Below, piece by piece: positions 1 through 6,582 of a DNA stretch of 9,445 nt. The stretch lies in the NCBI GenBank assembly GCA_964343305.1, contig CAYFJO010000424.1, positions 1-9,445 of the forward strand. The letters are read 5' to 3'. Both the position numbers and the translations under genes were made by a program. The stretch is from CAYFJO01 sp964343305. Its GTDB lineage: Bacteria > Planctomycetota > Planctomycetia > Pirellulales > Pirellulaceae. The notes beneath the pieces are model-generated. The model worked only from the letters and a program-made list of their open reading frames with translations. It was not told where the DNA came from and searched no databases. Position 1 is the stretch's first letter. Each line of letters starts with the position of its first letter.

Positions 1-1134
1 ATCGACGAGCAACGCGCCGCGACAGTTTTCGATCCAATTGACCGTCGACGATTCGGAAATGTCATTGGCCGTGCCGTCCGCGTTTTGCACGAACAAACGA
101 TTCGGTAGCCCGGCGTCCTGGCCAACGTAAACGTCGTCGAGTCCGTCGCCGTTCACATCGCCGACGGCCAGCGCCGCGGTGCCTAGCAATGAGAAATAGC
201 GAGTGTCCTGCATCCTCGCGAGCCAGTGCTCATAGCCAACGAGGAATTGTTCGGCGTAACTCGCGTTGTGGCCCAGTACTGATGCGGTACAATCCGCAAA
301 TAGCGGCTTGGTCACGCCTTGGCCGGTGATCTGCTCAAAGGCCTCGACATCAATCCGCTCTAACCGCGGCGGCCCATCGCCGCTTTCGCCAGTCCAGCGC
401 ATCGTCCAAGTTGCGTGTTGTTCAAGCGTGCCAGACGATGTCGACCCAGAGATCGCGATAAACTGCCGAGTCGTAACATGTTCACGGTTGCGCCGGACTT
501 GAAACAGTTTGAATTCGCAGCGCAATTCCGTCCCGGTACGAAGTGGATCAAGCAGCTCGTTGAATGCTCTGGCCAGACATTCTGAGCCGCGAGTTTCATC
601 TTTGTTGTTGGCCGGTGTCTTGCCGGGACGCTTTGACCGCTCGACGTGAATTGTCTTGTCGCGATAAACAATAGCCAAATCACCGGGGACAAGTGGATCG
701 CAACGGAACTCGTCGGAAGCCAAATGATCAAGCTGATCGGCCGTGATGGTATCACCGCGAGTGATGGTGGCGGCAAGTCGTTTCAGTTGCTTCCGTGCGC
801 CTGCATAAAACACCTCGGTGTCCCAGCCGTCGGCGGCGGGATTGTCAACCATTCGCCAATCGTCACTGTATGCCACTCGATCGTCGAGCGGCGCGCCGGT
901 CAGCGCGGCGACGCGTGTCGATGCTGGGGCGTTGTTGGACGCTCGTCGATCGTCCTTGGCGGACGTGTCCGTTTTCCCAGGGGGCGGACTCGGATCCGTA
1001 AACAGCGTCTTTGACACCACGGCAGCGACCAGACCAAGCACAATCAGAACACCGCCGACAAGAAATGGACCGCGTCCAATTGATGAACGATCATCTCCGG
1101 GAGATTTCTGGCCACTTTCATTCATGTCCGCCAT
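1..1134 (-). CDS. Membrane-anchored FG-GAP/VCBS repeat protein, C-terminus cut by window edge
   Basis: The frame is open from ATG at 1134 to the left edge, giving 378 residues without a stop, so the C-terminus is missing. Residues 1-18 are polar, residues 23-41 form one hydrophobic membrane segment, and a Pro/Ser/Thr-rich linker follows, so the rest is predicted to lie outside the cytoplasmic membrane. Around residues 324-338 the sequence AVGDVNGDGLDDVYVG is a classic calcium-binding FG-GAP/VCBS blade with the DxNxDGxxD pattern; more blades are expected beyond the edge. Residues about 180-270 (FNELLDPL, LRCEFKLFQV, ATWTMRW) look like an alpha+beta domain of NTF2/SnoaL-like appearance, which is inference only. 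Related planctomycete proteins are annotated as FG-GAP or CRTAC1-family proteins. A second in-frame ATG lies at 1125; neither has a strong ribosome binding site. The gene starts 33 bases after the lipoprotein stop, so co-transcription is likely. Confidence 0.85.
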   Translation of the reverse strand, partial: MADMNESGQKSPGDDRSSIGRGPFLVGGVLIVLGLVAAVVSKTLFTDPSPPPGKTDTSAKDDRRASNNAPASTRVAALTGAPLDDRVAYSDDWRMVDNPAADGWDTEVFYAGARKQLKRLAATITRGDTITADQLDHLASDEFRCDPLVPGDLAIVYRDKTIHVERSKRPGKTPANNKDETRGSECLARAFNELLDPLRTGTELRCEFKLFQVRRNREHVTTRQFIAISGSTSSGTLEQHATWTMRWTGESGDGPPRLERIDVEAFEQITGQGVTKPLFADCTASVLGHNASYAEQFLVGYEHWLARMQDTRYFSLLGTAALAVGDVNGDGLDDVYVGQDAGLPNRLFVQNADGTANDISESSTVNWIENCRGALLVD

Positions 1135-1167
1135 GCGTCGATCTCGTGGCGACCTTTGAAACACAGC

Positions 1168-1785
1168 TTAGTTTTCGTCCGGTAGATCGACATCACGATT
1201 CCGGCGCTCTTCCAAATGCTTCAGCCGCCGACTATGCTCCTCGTCGAGTTCTTTCATCCGAGCGGCCGTTTCGGGCAAGAAATATGGCTGACAGAAATCG
1301 ACGAATTTTTGCCGTTCCTCGTCCGACTCGGAGTCGATGTCTCGCGTTTTCAAACACTCAGGACACGCTGGTTCCATTTGCCCACCCAAGGCCCTGACCA
1401 ATTCCATGCGGTCTTGATCGGGGCCGATTTCCAGGTAGCCGACCGAGCCATCCGGCTTCGCCACAACCAGCGGATCGGCCCAAATGAACAGGAAGGGGCG
1501 ATCGCCGGGTTCGATGGCCTCTTCTTTTCCAGGGCAATTTGGATTGGTACAAGTCAGTGCCAGCCAAACCAATTCGCCGCTGTCGACGATAACATCGACT
1601 TGAATTCCATCCTTGCCCCTCGGCGCGACGACTTCGCGTCCATTTTTCGTAAGAAACACCGTATCCAACTGCATGCGATCCGCGTTGATCGTGTTGACGG
1701 TGCGCGGGATGTCCCCGCTCCCACCGCAGGAAAGAAGAAGGCAAATCGCAGGCATGAGGAAGCCGAAACGAAACAACGAATCCAC
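1168..1785 (-). CDS. Predicted lipoprotein with zinc-ribbon-like cysteine pairs
   Basis: The product is 205 residues. The start is GTG at 1785, chosen because a strong Shine-Dalgarno (GGGGAGGA) lies just upstream and because it opens directly into an export signal: a short polar/basic start, hydrophobic residues 7-18, and a lipobox LLSC with the lipidated cysteine at residue 20. The mature part has Cys79-x4-Cys84 (CTNPNC) and Cys141-x2-Cys144 (CPEC) plus Cys165, a spacing that could bind a metal in a zinc-ribbon fold. Residues about 153-198 are highly charged and probably helical. I do not recognise a named family. It sits between the pilin-like/PA14 gene and the FG-GAP gene on the same strand with short gaps, so it is probably part of one envelope-protein operon. 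The lipoprotein call is fairly firm; metal binding is inferred from the cysteine spacing. Confidence 0.85.
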   Translation of the reverse strand: MDSLFRFGFLMPAICLLLSCGGSGDIPRTVNTINADRMQLDTVFLTKNGREVVAPRGKDGIQVDVIVDSGELVWLALTCTNPNCPGKEEAIEPGDRPFLFIWADPLVVAKPDGSVGYLEIGPDQDRMELVRALGGQMEPACPECLKTRDIDSESDEERQKFVDFCQPYFLPETAARMKELDEEHSRRLKHLEERRNRDVDLPDEN

Positions 1786-1790
1786 TACAT

Positions 1791-1798
1791 TCCTCCCC
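1791..1798 (-). promoter_or_regulatory. Strong ribosome binding site deciding a GTG start
   Basis: On the minus strand GGGGAGGA lies five bases upstream of GTG 1785. The nearby ATG at 1790 is in another frame and meets a stop as its second codon, so the GTG is the real start of the lipoprotein gene. Confidence 0.75.
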
Positions 1799-1863
1799 GC
1801 AATTAGAATTCAGCTTTACCAATTCGTGAAGTAGCTGCTGGAATCCACACCACGTTCGATCAC

Positions 1864-2928
1864 CTAGGGAGTCGGCGGCGTTAGGTTATCACATTTAATA
1901 TATTCTTCGGCTTGAGAGGGCGAACTCCATTTGATCCACATATGGTTGCCACCGTAAAATCTTTGGTGCAGTTTGATCTCGATGTCGACGGGAACACCCG
2001 CGGTCATACTGATTGGCCCCCCGTTGTTCAACCTCGAACTGCTGGGACCGCCCGTCCAGCTTCCTCGCGAGTGCACGTTTCGCCCGTCTATCGTCATCCA
2101 CATTCCGTCGTCGTGGCTCACACGGAATCGGTAGGATTCCGTGTAATCAGCGGTGATCTGCCCGCGCCACACTGCGGTGAAGTGGGAAGAAGGATCATAA
2201 GTCGGTCGGGCAAACGGGTGCGGGCCTGATGATCTTCCACCCCCAGCAGTGCCAAACGGAAACCCCGTTGTCGTATCAATACGCGTCACGGTTGGCGAAC
2301 CGCCCCAACTGTGTGTCCTGTAACGATATTCCGCCAACAGACCACAGGGAGCGGTTGGGCCCGTATCTTCACAAGCACCGTCGGGACACCAGTAATAACG
2401 GTGTAACTTGTCGACACAAGGGTCGATCGTATAAGCAATCAGATTCTCCACATGGCCATCATTAAACAGCACGTTGAGTGTGTCGAAATGGCGCGCCTTA
2501 TGATTGTCGTCCCATTCGCCGCACCCCACATCGCCGACGACATTCGACAGCGTCGAGTCATACTCAACCATCCGAATCTTGTGAGACGAGATGTCGAGCA
2601 AATCGCCCATGTTGTTCATGCCATAGCTGATACTGCTGTTGTCTCGGCTGCGGATATCTTCCATGCAATGAAAGACATCGGTGCTGCCTTCCATGTAAGG
2701 TGGCAGGGACGTGGTCCACTCGCCCGGTTTGATTTTGACGTTCAACGAAAGGGCGGTTTTCAATCCCACACCGATTTGATGCAGATTCGATTGACACGCT
2801 GCTTTGCGCGATGACTTGCGCGCCGCTTGTACGGCGGGCAGTAATATGGCCATCAACAATCCGATGATCCCAATGACGACCAACAGTTCAATCAGGGTGA
2901 AACCTTTCAATCGTTGCTTTTGATTCAC
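1864..2928 (-). CDS. DUF1559 type IV pilin-like protein with C-terminal PA14 domain
   Basis: The product is 354 residues from GTG 2928, chosen because a G-rich binding site precedes it and because it leaves the usual short basic leader before the prepilin motif. Extending to the in-frame TTG at 3042 would put 38 mostly unrelated residues in front. The prepilin peptidase motif is G9 followed by FTLIELLVVI, with Glu at position 5 of the mature protein, then one hydrophobic helix to about residue 34. The DUF1559 part follows (CQSNLHQIGVGLK near residues 45-57) and includes the family's H-X9-DG motif at His147 to Asp157-Gly158. In most family members that motif sits close to the C-terminus. Here it is followed by about 195 more residues, of which roughly 197-344 read as a PA14 domain (GLLAEYRYR; FRVSHDDGMWMTIDG; VPVDIEIKLHQRFYGGNHMWIKW). 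PA14 domains often bind carbohydrate, so a surface pseudopilin with a sugar- or matrix-binding head is plausible. The lipoprotein and FG-GAP genes follow on the same strand. Confidence 0.92.
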   Translation of the reverse strand: MNQKQRLKGFTLIELLVVIGIIGLLMAILLPAVQAARKSSRKAACQSNLHQIGVGLKTALSLNVKIKPGEWTTSLPPYMEGSTDVFHCMEDIRSRDNSSISYGMNNMGDLLDISSHKIRMVEYDSTLSNVVGDVGCGEWDDNHKARHFDTLNVLFNDGHVENLIAYTIDPCVDKLHRYYWCPDGACEDTGPTAPCGLLAEYRYRTHSWGGSPTVTRIDTTTGFPFGTAGGGRSSGPHPFARPTYDPSSHFTAVWRGQITADYTESYRFRVSHDDGMWMTIDGRNVHSRGSWTGGPSSSRLNNGGPISMTAGVPVDIEIKLHQRFYGGNHMWIKWSSPSQAEEYIKCDNLTPPTP

Positions 2929-2935
2929 GATGAAA

Positions 2936-2942
2936 TCCCCCC
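2936..2942 (-). promoter_or_regulatory. G-rich ribosome binding site for the DUF1559-PA14 gene
   Basis: The minus strand reads GAGAGGGGGGA ending seven bases before GTG 2928. It supports that start over the TTG at 3042. The 202 bases between the TPR gene stop and this start are AT-rich near 2950-3000 and could hold a promoter. A CATAAT-like hexamer is present near 2980, but I cannot pair it with a convincing -35 box. Confidence 0.55.
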
Positions 2943-3130
2943 TCTCTTTTGCGTAAAATAAGAATAATGAGAATATCAAGATTATGCACTTTTCTACCAA
3001 ACCACAGGCATTGATCACACCCCCCTGTTGAGGAGTGTACAAAATGCTTTTGCCACTTGAAATTGTCGATCTTTGCTAACACCGCGCGCGACGGCTCGTG
3101 TCATGAACTCGCGGAAACTTCCCCTCAGTC

Positions 3131-4432
3131 TCAACTGAACGGCGAACCAGTTTTTGACATCCACTCGGCCAAGTCGTCGGAAAACACGGCGCCAAGAACA
3201 AACGTCAGCAACAGTGGGTTGTACGCCTTCCGCGCCAGGGCTTGCATTTCAGGCGGCATCCATGGGCGATAGACGAAGGATGCGACCCAGACTATGCCGA
3301 TCAGCCCCAGCAGAATTGAATAGGCGGTCATCCATTTTCGCGGCGCACTGCCGGCACCGCATTCATAGACAGCCTTGACCAAAAAGATGGCCCCGATAAA
3401 AAGCAGCCCGATCAGTAAAAAACCCGCAAAGGGCATCGCCAGTTCAATCATGAAGCAAACGCATGTGGGGATGACCATGACCAACACCCAATTTGATTCA
3501 CTGATTTCGTCGTCAGTCAGCGCCAGTCGTCCTTCGCGACTCATTCGCAACATTAAGTTAAAGAGCGAACTGGAAATCCACACCACAGCACAAGCCAAAA
3601 TGAAGAGAATCGCGATCGGGTAGACCACCGGTTCCAGCGCCGGGACGGTATCCGAAATTTGCCGGAGCAAATACAGTACCACCAAGATCCCAATCGTCAC
3701 CGACCATTGTGTCATCGTGCTTTGCTTGGCGAACCATAGAATTCCGGACAGGATTGTTCGATAGATGATGTTTCGCGACTTGAGCGCCTCGACGATTCCT
3801 TCCCGTGCCGCGTTGAAATCCGGATCCAATCGCAGTGCTTCGCGGAAGTGTTCCAGCGCCTTTTCGCTTTCGCCCTCTTCAACGTATGACCAGCCGCGAT
3901 TGAAGTGTGACAGTTCATTTTCAGGATCCTGCGCCAGTGCCTCCGAAATCGCTTCGCTGGCGGTTTCGTTGCGGCCCAACTGTCGCAGTGCCATGGCGCG
4001 GATGTTAATGCTGGTCACATCCTCCGGGTCGACCGCCAAGCCCTGATCGGCCGCTTCCAACGCCTCTTCATACCGAGCTTGTTGAAACAATGCTGAGCCT
4101 AGCATGGAAAAATTGTTTTCGTCGTAAGGATCGAGGGCGATCGCTTCGCGCAAGGCTGCCTCGGCCTTGCGAAACTTGTCCATGTCCATGTAGACGCTGG
4201 CCAGCGCGTAGTGTGACGCGGATTCGTCAGGATCCAAGTGAATCGCCCGTTCGGCCGTTTCGATGGCTTCGTCAAATCGCTCAAGATTCCCCAAGCACAT
4301 GGCCAACAGCGCATGCGTCGTCGAACAATCAGGATCATCCACCAAGATCATCCGCAACTCACCCTCGGCCATGTCATAGCGAGACTGGCCCATCAACAGA
4401 GAAGCACGATTGAATCGGTCAGCAGTGTCCAT
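3131..4432 (-). CDS. TPR protein with C-terminal multi-helix membrane domain
   Basis: The product is 433 residues. Residues 1-215 are about six tetratricopeptide repeats; the repeat hallmarks are clear (ERFDEAIETAERAIHLDPDE, KFRKAEAALREAIALDPYD, ARYEEALEAADQGLAVDPED, EKALEHFREALRLDPDF). No signal peptide precedes them, so the TPR part should be cytoplasmic. After a linker at 216-240 come about six hydrophobic segments near 242-258, 267-290, 314-332, 335-355, 370-388 and 404-417, with charged loops between (for example 296-313). TPRs are protein-binding scaffolds, so a membrane-bound docking platform is the likely role. It follows the TPR-AAA gene by 142 bases on the same strand, and that ATPase is the obvious candidate partner. 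No enzymatic motif was seen and I do not recognise a named family for the membrane half. The ATG at 4432 lacks a clear ribosome binding site. Confidence 0.9.
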   Translation of the reverse strand: MDTADRFNRASLLMGQSRYDMAEGELRMILVDDPDCSTTHALLAMCLGNLERFDEAIETAERAIHLDPDESASHYALASVYMDMDKFRKAEAALREAIALDPYDENNFSMLGSALFQQARYEEALEAADQGLAVDPEDVTSINIRAMALRQLGRNETASEAISEALAQDPENELSHFNRGWSYVEEGESEKALEHFREALRLDPDFNAAREGIVEALKSRNIIYRTILSGILWFAKQSTMTQWSVTIGILVVLYLLRQISDTVPALEPVVYPIAILFILACAVVWISSSLFNLMLRMSREGRLALTDDEISESNWVLVMVIPTCVCFMIELAMPFAGFLLIGLLFIGAIFLVKAVYECGAGSAPRKWMTAYSILLGLIGIVWVASFVYRPWMPPEMQALARKAYNPLLLTFVLGAVFSDDLAEWMSKTGSPFS

Positions 4433-4442
4433 GGCATTGGTA

Positions 4443-4546
4443 GGGTGTGTGAAGCAAGCTTGTTTAACGGTGCGTTATGTATGGCAATGGGTGCATAACT
4501 TCAAACCGTCGTGATCTAACATAACGCTGGCTTGTGTAACACACCC
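4443..4546. repeat. Compound inverted repeat between the AAA and TPR-membrane genes
   Basis: The outer arms 4443-4459 and 4530-4546 match 14 of 17 when one is reverse-complemented. Nested inside is a perfect 9-base pair of arms, GCGTTATGT at 4472-4480 and ACATAACGC at 4519-4527. The segment between also contains GTTATGTA/TGCATAAC (7 of 8), so alternative folds exist. It fills most of the gap between the two genes and would be transcribed if they share a message. There is no T-run typical of an intrinsic terminator. It may be a small intergenic repeat or an RNA processing or attenuation structure. Confidence 0.6.
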
Positions 4547-4574
4547 AATCAGGTCCCGCCATGCTCCACGCACC

Positions 4575-5924
4575 CTACGACAATTTCAAGTACTTTAGCA
4601 CATCATCGTACAAGCCGCCTTGGTTGGAATACAGCGCATAGTTGCGAGCCGAGGAAAACCACTCGCGCGTCGTCGGCTTGAGAGTCCTGACGGACGTCAG
4701 CAAGTCTTTCGTAACCAGGGGCTTCGGCACACCTTCGCGCATGGCCTCGCGCAGCTTTTGTTCGATCGCCATGTCCAGGACTGCTTTCAAATCCGCGCCG
4801 GAAAAATGATCCGTCTTTTTCGCGATCTGGTGCAAATCGAGATCTTCCTGCGGTTTGTCTCGCAACAAGATGCGTACGATTGCCGCCCGCGCTTGGGCAT
4901 CTGGCGGTGGCACGAACAACACACGATCGAACCGTCCGGGCCGGCGAAAGGCGGGATCGACGTGCCACGGCGCGTTGGTCGCGGCCAGGATCAACACGCC
5001 GTCGTTGTTGCTTTCCACGCCGTCCATCTCAGCCAGAAACTGGTTGATCAACTGACGCGCGCTGCCGCTGCTCATGTCGCTGCGTTTGCCGCCCAAGGCG
5101 TCGACTTCGTCGAAGAACACGACGCACGGTTTGTTGAAGCGTGCTTGTTCGAACAGCTCATGCAGATTCCGTTCGCTGTTGCCGACCCACATGTCCAACA
5201 CGTCGTTGATGCCGATCGAAATGAAGCCGGCGTTGATCTCGCCAGCCGTCGCCCGTGCCAAATGCGTTTTGCCACAACCTGGCGGACCAAACATCAAAAT
5301 TCCGCCACCAATCGCCTTGCCGTACGCTTCGTACATTTCGGGATGCTTGAGCGGATAGATGATCTTCATCCCGATTTCTTCTTTCAACGTGTCCATGCCG
5401 CCGATGTCGTTGAACGAAATCTGTGGCCGTTCGATCTCCGCATCCGCGTCCCCTCCTGGACCGTCGTCCCAAGACTCACGCACGCGACCATCAACAACCT
5501 CGCTCGCTTCCGCGTTCCCGCCGATGCCCAATTGCTCCGACAACGCCTCGTCTTCGACCGCGGGATCAACTTCCAAAGCAAGCTTGTATTGAGCCACCGC
5601 ATCAGCAATGGCACCGGATCGCAAAAGCAAGCGGGAATACAAAACGTAGGCCGCAGCGGGCGTGTCTGGCTTATGCACCAGATCTTCAAGAATGACCAGC
5701 GCTTGGCTGATTTTATCTTGCTGATAATAAGCGCCCGCCAATGCTACTTTGACCTCCAGATGATCGGGAGCCAACGCCAACGCCTCACGCAATTCCTGCT
5801 CGGCATCTTCATACCGTCCCAATCCGAGCAAGGTCGACGCCAGATGCTGTCGCAAAGGAACATTGTCGGGCGAAACCTTGAGCGCCTCGCGCAACGATTG
5901 AACGGCCTGATCACCTTGAGACAT
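4575..5924 (-). CDS. TPR-containing classical AAA+ ATPase
   Basis: The product is 449 residues. Residues 1-122 are about three TPR units (AVQSLREALKVSPDN; YEDAEQELREALALAPDH; ADAVAQYKLALEVDP). An acidic linker (about 123-167) leads to one AAA domain. Walker A is GPPGCGKT at 213-220. A pore-loop-like MWVG lies at 245-248. Walker B is VVFFDE at 268-273 with catalytic Glu273. Sensor 1 is Asn317 in AATNAP. The second region of homology ends in RRPGRFDR with arginine fingers expected at Arg328 and Arg331, and FSGADL follows at 374-379. All residues needed for ATP hydrolysis are present. The domain belongs to the classical AAA clade (Cdc48/FtsH/Vps4-like), which forms hexamers that thread or remodel proteins. 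The tail (WFSSARNYALYSNQGGLYDD) is also conserved-looking. Substrate is unknown; the TPRs may recruit it, and the next gene encodes a TPR membrane protein. An in-frame TGA at 5955-5957 rules out a longer N-terminus, and ATG 5924 is the only good start. Confidence 0.95.
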   Translation of the reverse strand: MSQGDQAVQSLREALKVSPDNVPLRQHLASTLLGLGRYEDAEQELREALALAPDHLEVKVALAGAYYQQDKISQALVILEDLVHKPDTPAAAYVLYSRLLLRSGAIADAVAQYKLALEVDPAVEDEALSEQLGIGGNAEASEVVDGRVRESWDDGPGGDADAEIERPQISFNDIGGMDTLKEEIGMKIIYPLKHPEMYEAYGKAIGGGILMFGPPGCGKTHLARATAGEINAGFISIGINDVLDMWVGNSERNLHELFEQARFNKPCVVFFDEVDALGGKRSDMSSGSARQLINQFLAEMDGVESNNDGVLILAATNAPWHVDPAFRRPGRFDRVLFVPPPDAQARAAIVRILLRDKPQEDLDLHQIAKKTDHFSGADLKAVLDMAIEQKLREAMREGVPKPLVTKDLLTSVRTLKPTTREWFSSARNYALYSNQGGLYDDVLKYLKLS

Positions 5925-5943
5925 AACAAATGCATCCCGAATG

Positions 5944-6048
5944 TAGAAGCGGTTTCAAATTTACCCGTAGCACAGGCTGCCAGCCTGTCCTTCCGGAGCT
6001 TTGACAGCCAAGCCGGCTGTGCTACGGGTAATCTTGAAATGGCTTCTA
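5944..6048. repeat. 105-base inverted-repeat element (MITE-like or cruciform)
   Basis: The 32-base arms 5944-5975 and 6017-6048 match 28 of 32 when reverse-complemented, with ACCCGTAGCACAG fully identical in both. The left arm also opens a perfect local palindrome, ACAGGCTG-c-CAGCCTGT (5972-5988). The right arm has its own small hairpin, ACAGCC...GGCTGT (6004-6020), so the element can form one long stem or two short ones. No transposase is present. The GTAGCACAGGCTGCCAGCCTGT-like core resembles a dispersed intergenic repeat that I associate with planctomycete genomes; that recollection needs a genome search. It lies 20 bases upstream of the AAA start, so either the ATPase message begins inside it or its 5' leader carries the stem. 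Confidence 0.75.
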
Positions 6049-6243
6049 GGATTAAATAGCGATGATGATGGAATGCTAAGTCTGCTCGCTCGAGCTGTCA
6101 ATCATTGTGCTGCACAGCCCACCATCGGACGTTGTCCAGAATGTACACGCTTTTCCGTTCAGAAATGCTTCATCGTGCTGCTGCTTTGGTGTAAGCTAAT
6201 AGCGTTTTGTTTCCTACTTTCCGACAGGTTGTCGGATGAAAGT

Positions 6244-6370
6244 CCGATGACCGGGCTTCCTTGCCCGTTGATCGTATGCGGATGGACGCCGCCTATTTGT
6301 TGGATCAGTGCGGTGTTACGCCGTGCAGCTTTAACCTCGGGTCACGGACTACTCCCCTTTGACGGCGCGG
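6244..6370 (+). repeat. 127-base repeat, copy 1
   Basis: It matches 7875-8001 at 124 of 127 positions at an offset of 1631 bases, in the same orientation. It begins with a short hairpin (CGGGC ttcctt GCCCG) and contains a second (GACC tcg GGTC, in copy 2). A 28-codon open frame (6276-6362, starting MRMDAAYLLDQCG) is preserved in both copies, but the three differences between copies are all amino-acid changing, so there is no sign that the peptide is selected. There are no insertion-sequence hallmarks. Confidence 0.85.
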
Positions 6371-6398
6371 CGGCTCCCCGTGGCGCTGGGTCATCAGT

Positions 6399-6566
6399 GG
6401 ATGGGCGCAAGGCCCCAAGCTGATTTGCGGATCGGCGGGCCACCTGGAGGATCTGGGGCGCCGCTTAGTGGTGGAGAACGATCCACTCCGGTAGAATCAT
6501 ACCTGATTCAATACCCACTAAGGATGGAACGCGCGGCGCCGCCCATCCGCATACGTTGGCCGATCC
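6399..6566. repeat. Nested inverted repeats, strongly self-complementary segment
   Basis: Exact or near-exact arm pairs are stacked here. GGATGGGCG at 6399-6407 pairs with 6540-6548, GGATCGGC at 6429-6436 pairs with GCCGATCC at 6559-6566, GGCGCCGC at 6457-6464 pairs with GCGGCGCC at 6533-6540, and CTTAGTGG at 6464-6471 pairs with CCACTAAG at 6515-6522. The 21 bases at 6535-6555 are also an inverted copy (19 of 21) of 6273-6293 inside the 127-base repeat. The pairs cannot all form at once. Possible roles are an integron recombination site, a structured RNA, or nested decayed repeats; I cannot choose between them from sequence alone. Confidence 0.55.
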
Positions 6567-6582
6567 GAGTTGACCATACGCA

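Larger units (their letters stand above)
6049..6582. other. About 530 bases without a convincing gene
   Basis: Open frames in this stretch have no recognisable domain and no ribosome binding site. The segment contains a small hairpin at 6217-6242 (CTTTCCGAC, loop AGGTT, then GTCGGATGAAAG; no T-run follows), the first copy of the 127-base repeat (6244-6370), and a dense set of nested inverted repeats (6399-6566). A GTTGGCC at 6555-6561 resembles an integron R' box with one mismatch and lies 21 bases before the next start codon, so the stretch may include the end of a preceding cassette. Confidence 0.6.

Noticed and set aside
360..776. 138-codon minus-strand frame in the FG-GAP region
   Set aside because: It overlaps the 378-residue frame that has the membrane anchor and calcium-binding FG-GAP motif, and has no recognisable content.
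2929..3042. N-terminal extension of the DUF1559 protein to TTG 3042
   Set aside because: The extra residues precede the prepilin leader, start at a rare codon without a binding site, and a good G-rich site precedes GTG 2928 instead.
3037..3054. Sigma-54-like TGGCA...TTTTGT on the minus strand
   Set aside because: The -12 element lacks the GC dinucleotide at the required 10-base spacing from the GG of the -24 element.
4620..6059. 479-codon plus-strand open frame
   Set aside because: It is antisense to the TPR-AAA gene, whose protein has all AAA motifs; the antisense product has no domain-like features and is a codon-bias shadow.
6217..6242. Intrinsic terminator candidate
   Set aside because: The hairpin is clear but no T-run follows on either strand, and no gene ends just upstream.
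6001..6423. 140-codon plus-strand frame across the inverted repeat and 127-base repeat
   Set aside because: It starts inside the right part of the inverted-repeat element, runs through repeat sequence, and shows no domain or ribosome binding site.
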